Assembly: GCA_008704415.1 (NCBI GenBank)
Contig: VXIS01000041.1
Location: 1-64,000, forward strand
Length of the DNA stretch: 64,000 nt
DNA from: Sphaerosporella brunnea
Lineage: Eukaryota > Ascomycota > Pezizomycetes > Pezizales > Pyronemataceae
Direction of reading: 5' to 3'
Shown: positions 13,322 through 24,800 of the stretch, piece by piece
Position numbering within the stretch: the first letter of the stretch is position 1
Layout of the letters: every line of letters starts with the position of its first letter
The notes under the pieces: generated by a model
Seen by the model: only the letters and a program-made list of their open reading frames with translations
The model's database searches: none
Told to the model about the DNA's origin: nothing
Translations under genes and position numbers: made by a program

Positions 13322-15475
13322 ATGCGAGCAGGAAAGGAAGTCATGCCGTCCACGGCCCCTGTTCAAGCTGTCTTGATCGACATCGGTTGGTGTCCGCCGT
13401 GGCCGCGACCGCTCCACGCTCCTCATCGCCATCCCTTCCCCACATTTTGTGGTTTTAAAAAATTCGCCGCACAGGGGCTAACGCTGACACCTCTTGGCGC
13501 CACTGTTACGTTTCACAGAAGGTACTCACAATCTTCCATGATGTTTTGATTATCTTTTTATCGAGGGGCTGCTGCGGTCGTTGAATATCTCTTGCCCTTA
13601 TCAATGCATCTGACGAATGTTGTGGCTGACCCTACATCGGTTGTCTTGGAAGGAACGGTAATATACGAAATACTTACTTTTACCATAATCCGACCCGCCC
13701 CACCGGGAGCAAGTGCTGATTGATGGTATGCCGTCCCATCGTAAACAGGTCTGCTCTATCAGTTTCGTCCGGGATATACTGGTGAGTGCAACAAGTTTGG
13801 CTGTCCTTCAATTGTTGGATCGGCACGTTCAACCGGAAGCCGAGGTGTGTGTGGTCGAGAACCTTCAACGTGCAGACGCCTTGGTTTCCGGTAGTTGCCG
13901 CTGATGATCAAGACAAGATGGATGCATGGAGCTTTGGCATGGCATTGGAGGGAGAGGAGAAGTGGTGAAGCATCTTGATGCACTGCTTCGCTGGTGTTGC
14001 AGCGTTGCAACGCCTGTCAGCATATGCTTGCTGCCTCTCCACTGCCTCTTGCCTCTTGAGCGTCGCAAGCCGGTCTCAAGATATTGCCATTTTTATCACA
14101 GCGGCGCACTGACCTTGGCTGCAGTTTCCCTACGCTCTTGACGTGCTTCCAGCCTTCCTCCGCGACAACTGGGACCAGCCGTCTTTCCAGCCTTACCGCG
14201 AAGCATTCCCCGAGCATGCAAGGGACACGCCAGAGCACCTTGAGAGCTATGTTCGAGAGCTCACCGCTAAGGATGTCAAAGTCGCGTGTTTGAAGCAGCT
14301 GCAAGGTGTGTTACTAGCTATCGTTTTTTTAGTTTTTTTCTTTTCCATGATCTGCGTTCGTTATCACATTCTTTGGCTCGATATGCGTATCTGCCTCTCT
14401 CCGACTTTCGGGCGATTGATATCACATCGCGACCCTCCCTCTGTAGAGCTTGGGCACTTTGGTCTGCATCGATGATGCAGTAGTCGCACACATAGTGTTC
14501 CTTTCTACCGCGACTTGCTTTCATCACCTCACCGCCGCACGCACCCTTTTGCGCACTTACAAAAATTGGGGTCAACCAGAGGAAATATCCCGAACGGGGC
14601 AGGAACAACCAAAGTCTGTTGGCTTTTCGGTTGCCGTTTCACGGACTCCTTTTAGGTGTTCCCACACGAAACAAGAAGCTTGTCTGGGGTTGGCATCTCA
14701 AAACGTTGCAGAATTGTTGGTTGGTGGGGTGAGGTCGCGTGGTTGATTGGACGATTGGTTGTTCGGCGTCTTGTTTCTGCACCCTTTTCGCGTCGACAAG
14801 ATCACCGCTATACACTACCTGATGGAGCTCGAGCTCCCGAAGCTGTTGCGTATCAAGCTACTTCTCTTATCGATAGCTCTAGCACTTTATTCGGGGACCT
14901 TGGGCTAACTAAGTGGGCACGTCCCATCATAGGACTCCTTTGGCGCAACGGCTACGAGTCGGGTGCCATCAAAGCTCCCATCTACGCCGATGTTCTTCCG
15001 GCGCTACAGCACTGGATATCTTCGGGCAAGAAAGTGCTGGTCTACTCTTCGGGCTCGGTAGCTGGTGCGTCCCGTCCCCACATTTCTGAAACCAGGGCCA
15101 ACAAATCATACAGCACAGAAGCTCCTCTTCAAGTACACCGACACTCCTTTGGGTGATATGATGCCGTTGTTTTCGGGATACTACGACACCGTCAACGCGG
15201 GCCTGAAGCAAGAGCCGTCTAGCTACAAGAACATCATCGCAAAGGAAGCGATTGAGCCTGAGGCTTGGTTATTCCTCAGCGACAACGTCAAAGGTTTGTC
15301 CCTCCCTACACTTCAAAGTGTAGACAAATGCGAACTAACGGCAACAGAGGTTGAAGCCGCAAAGGCCGCTGGAATGGATTCCATCGTCCTGGTGCGTCCC
15401 GGCAACGCAGTGCTTGAAGACGGCGTTCGCGATGCTCACGCAGTGGTGGACACCTTTGCGGATATCGCGATCTAG
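13322..15475 (+). CDS. utr4: Enolase-phosphatase E1 (methionine salvage)
   Basis: This HAD-superfamily phosphatase converts the 2,3-diketo-5-methylthiopentyl-1-phosphate intermediate to acireductone in the cytosolic methionine salvage pathway. Clear exons are 13322-13385 (or from ATG 13343), 13749-13781, 14125-14305, 14933-15064, 15114-15292 and 15347-15475. They give FPYALDVLPAFL, the lysine-containing VLVYSSGS motif and FLSDNVKE, all typical of the family. The N-terminal catalytic motif DIEGTVC is not contiguous. Exon 1 ends in codons for DI plus one base, and the bases for E-G-T fit two tiny exons, AAG (13519-13521) and GAACG (13653-13657), each with GT-AG borders and a CTRAY-like branch point upstream. 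With them the reading frame closes at 234 residues from ATG 13343 or 241 from 13322, a normal family length. The 627-nt intron at 14306-14932 is unusually long. Family is certain; the micro-exons need transcript evidence. Confidence 0.9.
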
Positions 15476-16889
15476 AGTTATTGTCTCGTGACACCCATCA
15501 CACACCCCTTTTTTTGTCAGATAATGCGGGGAAGGGAAAAGCAAAGGGAACGTCAGCTTGCAGTTGTTGTGCAGTATGTGTGTGCTCAGGTACATAACAA
15601 CCGAGCTGCATTTTCTTTGTTTTCTGCAGGCGGGGGAGGGTTTCTTTGTCATGTCAACCAACAACACTTCCCCAATTTGTGTACCAGCATCATCATCATC
15701 ATCATCAACGGCCTAAAGCAGACCGTGCGTGCACGTGCGGCGTGCACATCTCAGCACTTCAAATGGTCGTCTGATCGGATCGTACCTTTGTGCATATCCG
15801 CATTCCTTAGCCACGTCCACCCAAAGGAATCGAGCCGAGTATCTAGAGTATCTATCCATCTCAATACCACCCGTGCGGCCGCTGCTGCGGATGTAACGGG
15901 CAACATTCCTCCTCCTCTGCATCACTTGCCTCTTTCCTTTCCTTTCCTTTCCTTCAATTCACTTCCACGGAAGTGAGTTGGGTTTGTGCGGGGTAGAGTA
16001 TTTGTGAGTGAGTGTGTGTGTGTGCACGGACCGCATCGTATGCGGGATTGTTCCCCGTCTGGATCCGTCGACCACTCGAGGGACGTCGCGTGCTTACCCC
16101 GCAATCATCCAATGGGGGGTACCGGGGGAGGTTTGGGTTTGGGTTTGGGTTGGGTTTAGATTTGGGTTGTGCACGCTGCGGAGGAGGGCGGGGGAGGGGA
16201 GGGGAGGGGAGGGTGAGAGATTGTGATGTGGAGGTAACGGAAATTGGGGGTTGTACATGTACTCTACATAGAGTTGAGCGGCGGTGGTCGATTGATGTGC
16301 GTGTGTATGGCGTGTATTTCATTGGCTTGGAATATCTACCATCTCGAAGGACATTCTTGTAACGTGGCGGCGGCGGTGCTCAGCCAATAGTTTTTTTGAT
16401 TGTATACGTAAATGAACTGCTGATCTGCAATATCGGCGTGTATATCGAGAACTGCACCTACGACGGTGTATAATACTTCTCTCTATGGGTCGAAGAATTC
16501 ATGGGCTCTCACTCACCCACACATGAGTACATGGCAATCTTGACGCCGCCGCCGCCGCCGCCACCACGTCTATGATTTCGATATGGCCTGGCTAATCGTC
16601 AGTAGTTACATAGCCAGATCCGTCCCCGTATCGATAGATATCAAACAAAAAAAAAACAAAACGCTCGAACACGCTGATGCCGCTTCCCCGGATTTTGCCC
16701 ATTCCTTGTGCGTGCGTGCGTGCGTGCGTGCAGTGCAGTGCGGTGCGTGCAAAAGACGTGGAGTCCGCTGTCGGCGCCGGCGCGCGATGAGTAGAGATAA
16801 CGTGATCTCTTCCGATTCGACCCACGTTTTTTTTTAATTGTCGCGAATTGATATCGCGGTGTGCTGTCAAGAGAATGTTGAGAGAGAGA

Positions 16890-16923
<34 letters not shown>

Positions 16924-18357
16924 TTTGCTTTGGCCGTTGTTTGGCTGGAAATTATCCGAATGGTGCATGATGGCGCTGCTCTGCTCGTGGATCTCATATG
17001 GGGGGGGATACGTCTTGTCGCTTGATTGGTCCGTCCGAGTGATACGATGAGATCGTACTATGGCAATATGGCGACTTACCCACCGGGGGGTTGTTTGCGA
17101 GCCGCCGGCCAGGCGGGTTTTATTTTTCCATCGGGATTGACAGTCGACGATGTGGAGTTTGTACGCACTGGCCGCCACGAATTCGAAGTCACGAAGCCAA
17201 CCTGCACCGATTTGTTTTTCCGGATAATCGTTTCTGTGGATTGAGTGATGGAGAAGTCAACCAGCCAGTCAATCAGTCAGTAACTTGAAGGTTCTTTCTT
17301 TTTGTTGCCGAAACCTCTCACCTGTTGCTAACGGGTCGCGATTTTTTACGCCTGCTGTCCGGATCCCCGGTGGAATTCGAGGCGGCCAGGAGCTGAGGGG
17401 GCAAGTGCGAGGTTGATCGGTATCGTGATGGAGGAGACGCGTGAGGGAAGGATTTGTTGTGTTCTTTACTTATTGGCAACATCCAGACAACTTCGCGATC
17501 GGGGCTGCAGCTCAACACACATCGAGGACGGACCAAAAGCAGAAAAAAACTTTGCTGAACTGGCGGGGACGATTTCTGCAGCTTTGGATTACGGAGAATT
17601 TCTCAATCACAGGTTGGCACTCGCTCGGAGCACATCACAACCTCTGTAAGAATGAGTCGGTTCGTAGAAATGGAAGGGGCGGTTTTTTTTTTCAAAAAAA
17701 ATAATAAACAAATACAAGAAATCTCTCAGTTTTGGTGCATTTTCTGGTTTGTGGGGGTGGTGTTGGGCCACGGTCGCGAGTTTATGTCTTCACTTACCGA
17801 TGTGATAGCTGGTGACGAGGCTTTGTGCTTTCTTCTAATCCGTTGCAAAGTTCACGACCATGGATACATGTATGTACTCATCTGTGTGTTTGCTCATGAT
17901 CACCACAAGCAGTCCTCAAAGGGAGCACAAACCCCAGAGCGTAAAGTTAACATTCCACCCGCTTCGAATTCTGCCATTACCGGAGCTAGCTGAAAAATCT
18001 CCTGGATTTAGATTTTCCTGCTTGCAGTGATGTTGTGTCGTCATCCCCAGTATGCATTTTTTTGTACATAGAGCGGATAGGCCGAAGCAGGGGTGATCTT
18101 ATGTGAAGGAAATATCAAGAAATCCTAATTGGGAAGTGATACTTCGTGGCTGGTGACCGAGAAGTGGCGTTAGCATGATTAAGTGTTTAAGTTACACCGT
18201 GAATGATAACTCTGAAAGAAAAATATATGGCTTACTGGGTTGTCCATTTTGCTTTTTAAATTCAATTCATGTTGATATCGGGATGCTTGCAGGTGTGTTG
18301 TTGGTAAAGCATAGCGAGTGAGAAGGTGTGATGCAAAGTGTATCAGGCTTTGAAGGA
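15476..18357. other. Gene-poor intergenic stretch with simple repeats
   Basis: I find no gene. It contains a gggttt-type run (about 16131-16168) followed by repeated gggga blocks (16190-16215) that could form G-quadruplexes, a gtgc repeat near 16710-16732 and a (GT)n tract near 16891-16922. Short frames here have no recognisable domains. Confidence 0.55.
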
Positions 18358-19016
18358 TTATGGGGCAATGAAGATTATTTGAAAGAAAGCTGAGTTGTTC
18401 TTAGCTACTAAGAGCTCACACAGAAATTTGTCGTTGGGACGGACCTGGAAATCAATTCGGAGACACCTTTTCAACAGTGACTGTAGCCAGCGCACGAGTG
18501 TCCACTCCTTTGATTCCGGCTCTGTGCATGCCAGCGATTTCGCCTCACGGCTTGTCGGAGTTTCGGGCAGAGATTCTGAGTCTCCGACGCTGACACCGCT
18601 CATTGTCCATCATTTTTGGCGAAGTCGGCTATAGACTGTAGCCTCTCGTCCATAATTGCAGTAGATTGTTGATCCTCAATCAGTAAACTCCTTGCATTGG
18701 GGTTGGTTGCCAAGATATAGATTTGAGCAGAAGAATCCCGACTGCCGAACTGACGCTGTATTCCCATGCCCAGAATGCACAGCTCCGTATGCTTGCCGAC
18801 GATCTGGGGCCAGATCAATTCTAAGAAATCTGATGATCCAAGAAAATCGTATTGATAGACCCGCTTGAATGACTCGCCGTGATCAACGCTAGAATATCCG
18901 CGCAGGTCCAGACGATAGCCATCGATCCTGCCCCTGAGAAGGGTTTTTAGGAAAACTGCGATTTTATTGAGCCGCTCCATTCGTGGCAGGGGCGTGAGCA
19001 CTGAGCAGGTACGCAC
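18358..19016 (-). pseudogene. Possible broken hypothetical gene (two overlapping frames)
   Basis: Two minus-strand frames abut: 19016-18600 (138 residues, starting MRTCSVLTPLPRMERLNKIA) and 18603-18358 (81 residues). They overlap by an ATGA, so one frameshift separates them. The amino-acid composition of the first is ordinary rather than low-complexity, which is why I list it. I recognise no domain. No splice sites join the two frames convincingly. It may be a decayed lineage-specific gene or chance. Confidence 0.25.
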
Positions 19017-21847
19017 CTATCTCAGATCTGCACCAAAGCACTTGCAATTAATTCTCGAAGCTAGGGCTGCAAAGCCATAGGCTGTTCAATCCAAGCCTTC
19101 TTGCGCGGGCCAACTTCTTGCCACTCCTAAAGCTCGCGCACACTAGACTTCGGGGGCGGAGATCGGGGAAGTTCGTTGATGTTGACCTAGATCTAGATAG
19201 TAGAATAATCAAGTCCACGAGAAGGCTCCAAACAAAGGAAGTTATATCTAGGCTCGTGCCTTTCCACAGCGTCATTGATTTGAGAACGCCGGTAGATATG
19301 AGAAAGCAAATTTGTTGCCCCAGATCCTTTGAAAGAAATTGGTGTGCGTTAGGTTCGGTTCTGCGAAAACTTGAGCAGGAAATCCCCTGAGTTGTGTATC
19401 CGCCCGGCGAAATTGTGCTTTTTCGATGGAAGCACCAAATCCTTTGAATCAGTTTTCCAGATGGAGTTGGGGTGTACAGAAGTAAAGCTTTCGGTATCGA
19501 CTGGTCGGGTTATCAGTCACACCGATGTGGAACCTTCGACTTCGAGGAGGGATAAAATTTCGGAAGCCGGATACTCGGTACGACTCACAACGGGCCGAGC
19601 GTGGGTGGTGGTGGCTTAGGGATCAACGCAAGCGTTTGCCTCCTGCCTCCTGCTTTGGGGGAGGCTTTTTTTCAAGGCTTTGGTTCCGTTCATGTGAGGT
19701 AGCTGCGGCAATCGCCGGTATCTACCGGTTTGTTTGCATTGCGCTGGGGTACTACTTACTCGTACTCACGCTGAGATGCATTTGTTTCATGGGTTCAGTA
19801 TTTTCGGAACGTCATCAGCGGCTCTGCAGCTCTTTGAAGAAAACACCAGCCTAGGCGACAGCATAATGCAACGAACCTGGGGATATCCTCGAGAGTAGTT
19901 TCCGGACTGGGAGTAGATCCACATAGAGAGGTATTGATTGGTTTGTCGTACAGTCCACGGAACCGTTGGCCCCTTTCACTCAGTACAAGTAATAGCTAAA
20001 GCTCATGAAATACCAAACGCCATGGTGAATCGATCTCGTTCGCGTTGATTTCTGGCTTGTCTATTGGAGAGTAGAGCCTGTTTCCAAATGCTATGATGTT
20101 GGCTTGGCGCCTTGTATCGCTATGGTTGTCGTTCTGGGTATGTAACATCGTTCCTCTCGCCCTCAACCCCGAAACTCGAAAGAAAGAACCGAATCTAAAG
20201 CACGCCCTTCAAGAGCAGCGACACATTTCTCCTTTGCCTTTTTTCTTTTGGCGTTCTCTATCGCTAGCAGCAGATCATTTTCTGCTCTATTCGGCGGTGC
20301 TTTCTTTGCATTTTGTTCGTGCCTTCCGCCGGTTTGCAGTACAACAGTGAATCTCACCACTATCTACCACACAACACCTTCCCCAAGAAAAACGCTCTGG
20401 TAAGTGACGAACCCCAAGTTACTTATTTCATCTAAACCTTCTGTCCTTTCACGGTATCTTTGGCGGGGCACCCAAGACGCGGGGGAGTCCGCTCAAAGCT
20501 TTGCCTCCCGCACATTTTTAACCTCCTCTCTACTTTTTTCATTGGCCTTCCCTCATGGTAGCGGCCGTTTCCCCGGATAACTTGCGCTCTATAATTCCCT
20601 ATTGAACCTTGCATCGCTTTTCTATTGTTGTGGAAACCCCCCAGCTTCTGTTGAGTTTAAAGCGTCTGGCAGTCCCTATTGAGTCGCTATTGAGCTTCAG
20701 TGTCAATAGCTGTTCTGAGTTGGGCCGCGACCTATTCATACATATCTCAACACTCGACCTTTCTATTCATGTTTACTGCTCCCCAAATACTTTCCTACCC
20801 CCTCATCCTCCCCTCCTCTTTTTCCCTTCACCTCAGCTACTCATCGTATTTCCCACGACCAGCAGCTATTCGTCTTTCTCGAAACAACACCAAAACTGTC
20901 GATCGCAAGTCGCAACAAGCAAACCCGCGGACGCGTAACTACTGGTACTAAGTACCTGCACACATTTATTCACTTCAAAGACTTCATCGCTTTCGGAAAA
21001 GGTAAGCTTCTCCTGTTCTATCATTTCTTCATTATTGCGCGAGACATTCGACAGCTTCTTTTGAAGCTTGGTGGTGTTGTTCGCCGTTTCCCCATGCAGC
21101 GATTGGTTGCCCTGTCAGGGAATCCTTCTTGCCAATCGCCCGCTTCTCTCCATCAACCTTCTCTCCACTACCAACATTACCCACCTCCATTCCTCGCCAC
21201 GGCCATCTTTTGCGTCCTTTATTATTTGGCGAGGAATTAATTTAAGTAACTGGATGATCATGGGCTAACGGTTTGCCTTCTTTTCGCATTTTCTTTGCAG
21301 CGTTTCATTCCCTCTAGCTCTCCCTTCCCTTCATCAGTTTGGAGCTGGTGCGGCTTAGAGATTTCTCTGCCGTTGCCAGTTCTCACGAACCGATTCCTTC
21401 AAAGGGTATGTTTCTCCTCCGATTTCCTCTTAATCTCTATTGGATATCCATGTTATCTGGTCTCTGTTTAATTTCATTCTGCCCTCTTACTTGGCTCTTT
21501 TCGGGTTCCGCAGAGCTCTCCCCTTACCCTGTCATTGCCTAGTATTTTTTTCTTCTTCTTCAGATATCCCTCTCAAAATACCTTCATGCCTGTACCGTTG
21601 CATTTGTCCTCCTGCGTATCTTTCTCGCAGTATCGCCCCTATCCGTTCCGACATAACAGTTTTGTCGTGGACGTCACCACCACATTTTACTTATCATGCA
21701 CAAATCTGGTTTATCATGTAGTATCCTCGTTCTCGTAATTCGGGATAGCGTTGCTACTTGACTTTCTGAAGTAAACTTACATTTTTTCGCATTCGGGAAA
21801 CTAACAATAATGTAGTTTCCACCTAAACTTTTTTCTTGTACGACATC
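19017..21847. other. Intergenic region and leader of the AT-hook gene
   Basis: There is no supported coding region. The last 1.5 kb is pyrimidine-rich and looks like a long transcribed leader of the plus-strand AT-hook gene. It has candidate leader introns: a donor GTAAGT at 20400, and GTAAGC at 21002 paired with CTTTGCAG ending at 21300. Confidence 0.5.
21002..21300 (+). other. Probable intron in the 5' leader of the AT-hook gene
   Basis: The donor is GTAAGC, a branch-like GGGCTAACGG lies about 35 nt before the end, and the acceptor is TTTGCAG. A further donor GTATGT follows at 21406. The long spliced leader is an inference from these signals. Confidence 0.45.
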
Positions 21848-24800
21848 ATGGGCAGACCGAGAGGCTCAGGCCGCGGTGGATACCGTGGTCGTGGTCGCGG
21901 AGGTGCCGGAAGAGGGGCACTTGTTGCCCAGAATGCCGATCCCATTCCAGTTTCCACAGTGGATGGCCCGGCATCACCGGATTCTGCGTCTGTGAATGAA
22001 TTGCCATTAAATGGCGCCAGTCCCATCGATACAGAGGCTGGCAATGAGACTGCCGCGACCTCCTCTTCGGAGGTCTCTGCCTCAAATTCCGAGAGTGTTC
22101 CGGCACCTGTGGTGCGAGGAAGAAGTAAGGGGGGTCGCCCCAGAGGTAGAGGACGAGGTGGAAGAGGGCGAGGGACAGGAACAGCGAGTAAGGTAGTGGA
22201 GGAAGACATATCACGACCGCAGACCGATGAGGATCGTCTATCGAGAGGCCCGCCTGAAAAACCTCGGAGACTGGGCTTACGAGGAGGACGAGCATACAAG
22301 ACACGGCGCGCCACCGAGGCACAGCAAATTCTAGCGATGGACTGGCCGGCTAGTAATCCCAGTGACCTCCTCGCTACCGCGGATTACAGCAGTTTCACAC
22401 TTCCTGAGGTCAACACCCAGGACCGGCGAGGGGTCCTAAGGGCTAAGCGCGAGTCCCAGCTTGCGAATACGACCGTGGATCAGCTCATTGAACGGGCAGA
22501 GGAATTGCGTTCCTTTTTTAATGAAGGCGCAAAAGTATTGATCGACCAGAACCTCATAGATGCGGTACATACCGTCAAGTCTATTGATGCAATGACTCCC
22601 AGTGAAGTCCAGCAGATGGAGTGGTATCGAAATGTGCGCAAGGAGCTGGAACAAAGTGAAACGGATGCCATCGCTCGTTTGGAACAATTTTTCCAAACCC
22701 AAATGCGCTCTCTTGACATAATGCGCGATGGGCAGTGTGAAAAATTGTTCGAGTCGACGAGTGTGAGTGAAACCGTCACCGAATCTCGTCTTTGCTTGCA
22801 TTTACTAATCATGGGCAATCACAGAATCGATGTTACGAAGCCATGGATCGTGCAGTTTTACAATTCCTCCGTTCTGGCGATAGTCCATTGTCCGAGTTTT
22901 TCGAGCTAATTCCGCCCAAATTCACGGAATATGTCCTCAGCAAAACTCGCCATGACAAAGTTGAAGACGTCACCCGCAATGACCTGATCATATATTTCGA
23001 ATCTTCAGAAGGAAACAACAGGTCAAAGTTCGACTTGCCTCAAGTGAACACGCGATCCAATCGGGGTCTTTATGACCGCAAGGTTCTACCGACCCGTGGA
23101 GCAATCCTTCGGGAGAAGCTTGCCGAGCACTGGGACCAGATCAAGCATCTTTTCGATTTAAACGGTCCGGACCTGCCAGCCTCAGAACTGCTCCACAAAG
23201 CGGTGCAAAATCCAGAAAAGCTCCCCGTTGATCTTTTGAAAGCATTTGAAGATTACCATGGTACAGCTCTTGTAGCTCTCGAATGGGAGTCTAAGATTCT
23301 TCGCGACCAGATCCGAGAGCACTGGAGAGAGCTGGGGCACAAGTTTGGGCCCCACAATGTGGACTCTCTTTCTCCACAACAGATTGTATATGTAATCCAA
23401 TCTCATCCTGACGGTGTTCCAAAAGATATTTGGAGCACGATAAACCGTTACCACGACACGATATATCCATATGCTGAACTCACCTTCACACCCGTATCGA
23501 AGAGACCGGAGATGCTCGAGCTACGAGAAACAAGGCCTGACTATAATCTCCAGAAAACCACAGAGATTAAGAGAAAGCGAGAAACAGAGGATGCCAACAT
23601 TAGTAAAAAGCGGAAGATGACCGATTCAGCCCAGGCAGTACAGTTGAAGGGAAAGATGGCAGCCAGTCCAGCCCAGGCGGATCGTGGCAGGAAGAGAAAG
23701 TACACAGAGGGTGAAACGAGGCCCACTACCAAAATAAGAAGGACTGCTGCCAACCGGAAAACCTATATTGCATTCGAGATTCCTGAAGACTGTCACGATG
23801 AAGGCGAGGACTCAGACCCGGAAATGCAAGCGACATACCTGGGCGCCCTTTTCGGAGGCATCTCCGCACCCCTGGCTCTTGTCAATGATTGTATGTTTTT
23901 CAAATGGAATACTTTGGTGATAGCCGCTGACTATCTACAAACAGATCATCATGATACGAGGAACCATGCTCAGTTCAGGGACCCTAGTATCAAGACAAGC
24001 CATGAGTTACGCGCTGCGGAGGGTTTGACAACTATCGGAATGGCCGCGCAGAGAGTCACTGGAACAGCCGGACACCAACCCAGCTTAACCAGTCTAGACG
24101 ACGACACCGAAACTATGGATAGCGGGGGATATTCTGAAGACTTGGAAGAATCAGATGCCGATAACATGGATGTCGAGCAATACCCTGAAATCAACATTGA
24201 TGAGCATGCAATGGTCAACGGATCTGCGGGTTTTGGCCGACCTGTGGCCATTGACAAGCCTTCGGTCTCCGAGGAAGCCATCGTGGCTGAACGGCCTGCG
24301 ATAATGCCTAACGGACCTGTCATTGTGGACAAGCCCGTAGTCATTAATGAACAGATTCCGACCTCAGCTAATGGAACTACCACCGAGAACCTGGCTTATG
24401 AACAGGAACCAATCCAGAGCCGTATTCTTGCCGAGATGGAAAATACGCAAAACCGCAACAACAACGGCCATTCTGTACGCGCGATTACTAACAAGGAGTC
24501 CAACCCGGAGTCGACTGCCCACCGGTTGAGGGACCGCCGCCCGGCAACCAATGGAGTTGTTTCCAATGGCAAAAATGCTGTTGGTAAGAGTCTCTGAAGA
24601 TCAGCAGTTATCGAAAAGACGCCGTCCCCGTTTAGTGCTGTCTTTTCGATAACTGCAAACACAATCCATACTAATGGATTTACAGCCCCGCTCATTGCCA
24701 CACCAGAACCAACCACGCCCCTATCACATGAAAAAACAGAAAAATACTCCTCCCACCAAATCACTATCACGTCCCCCGACTCCCCAACTTCGAACGAACC

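Noticed and set aside
21836..21847. Start of the AT-hook gene at 21836
   Set aside because: That codon is TTG. The first ATG in frame is at 21848.
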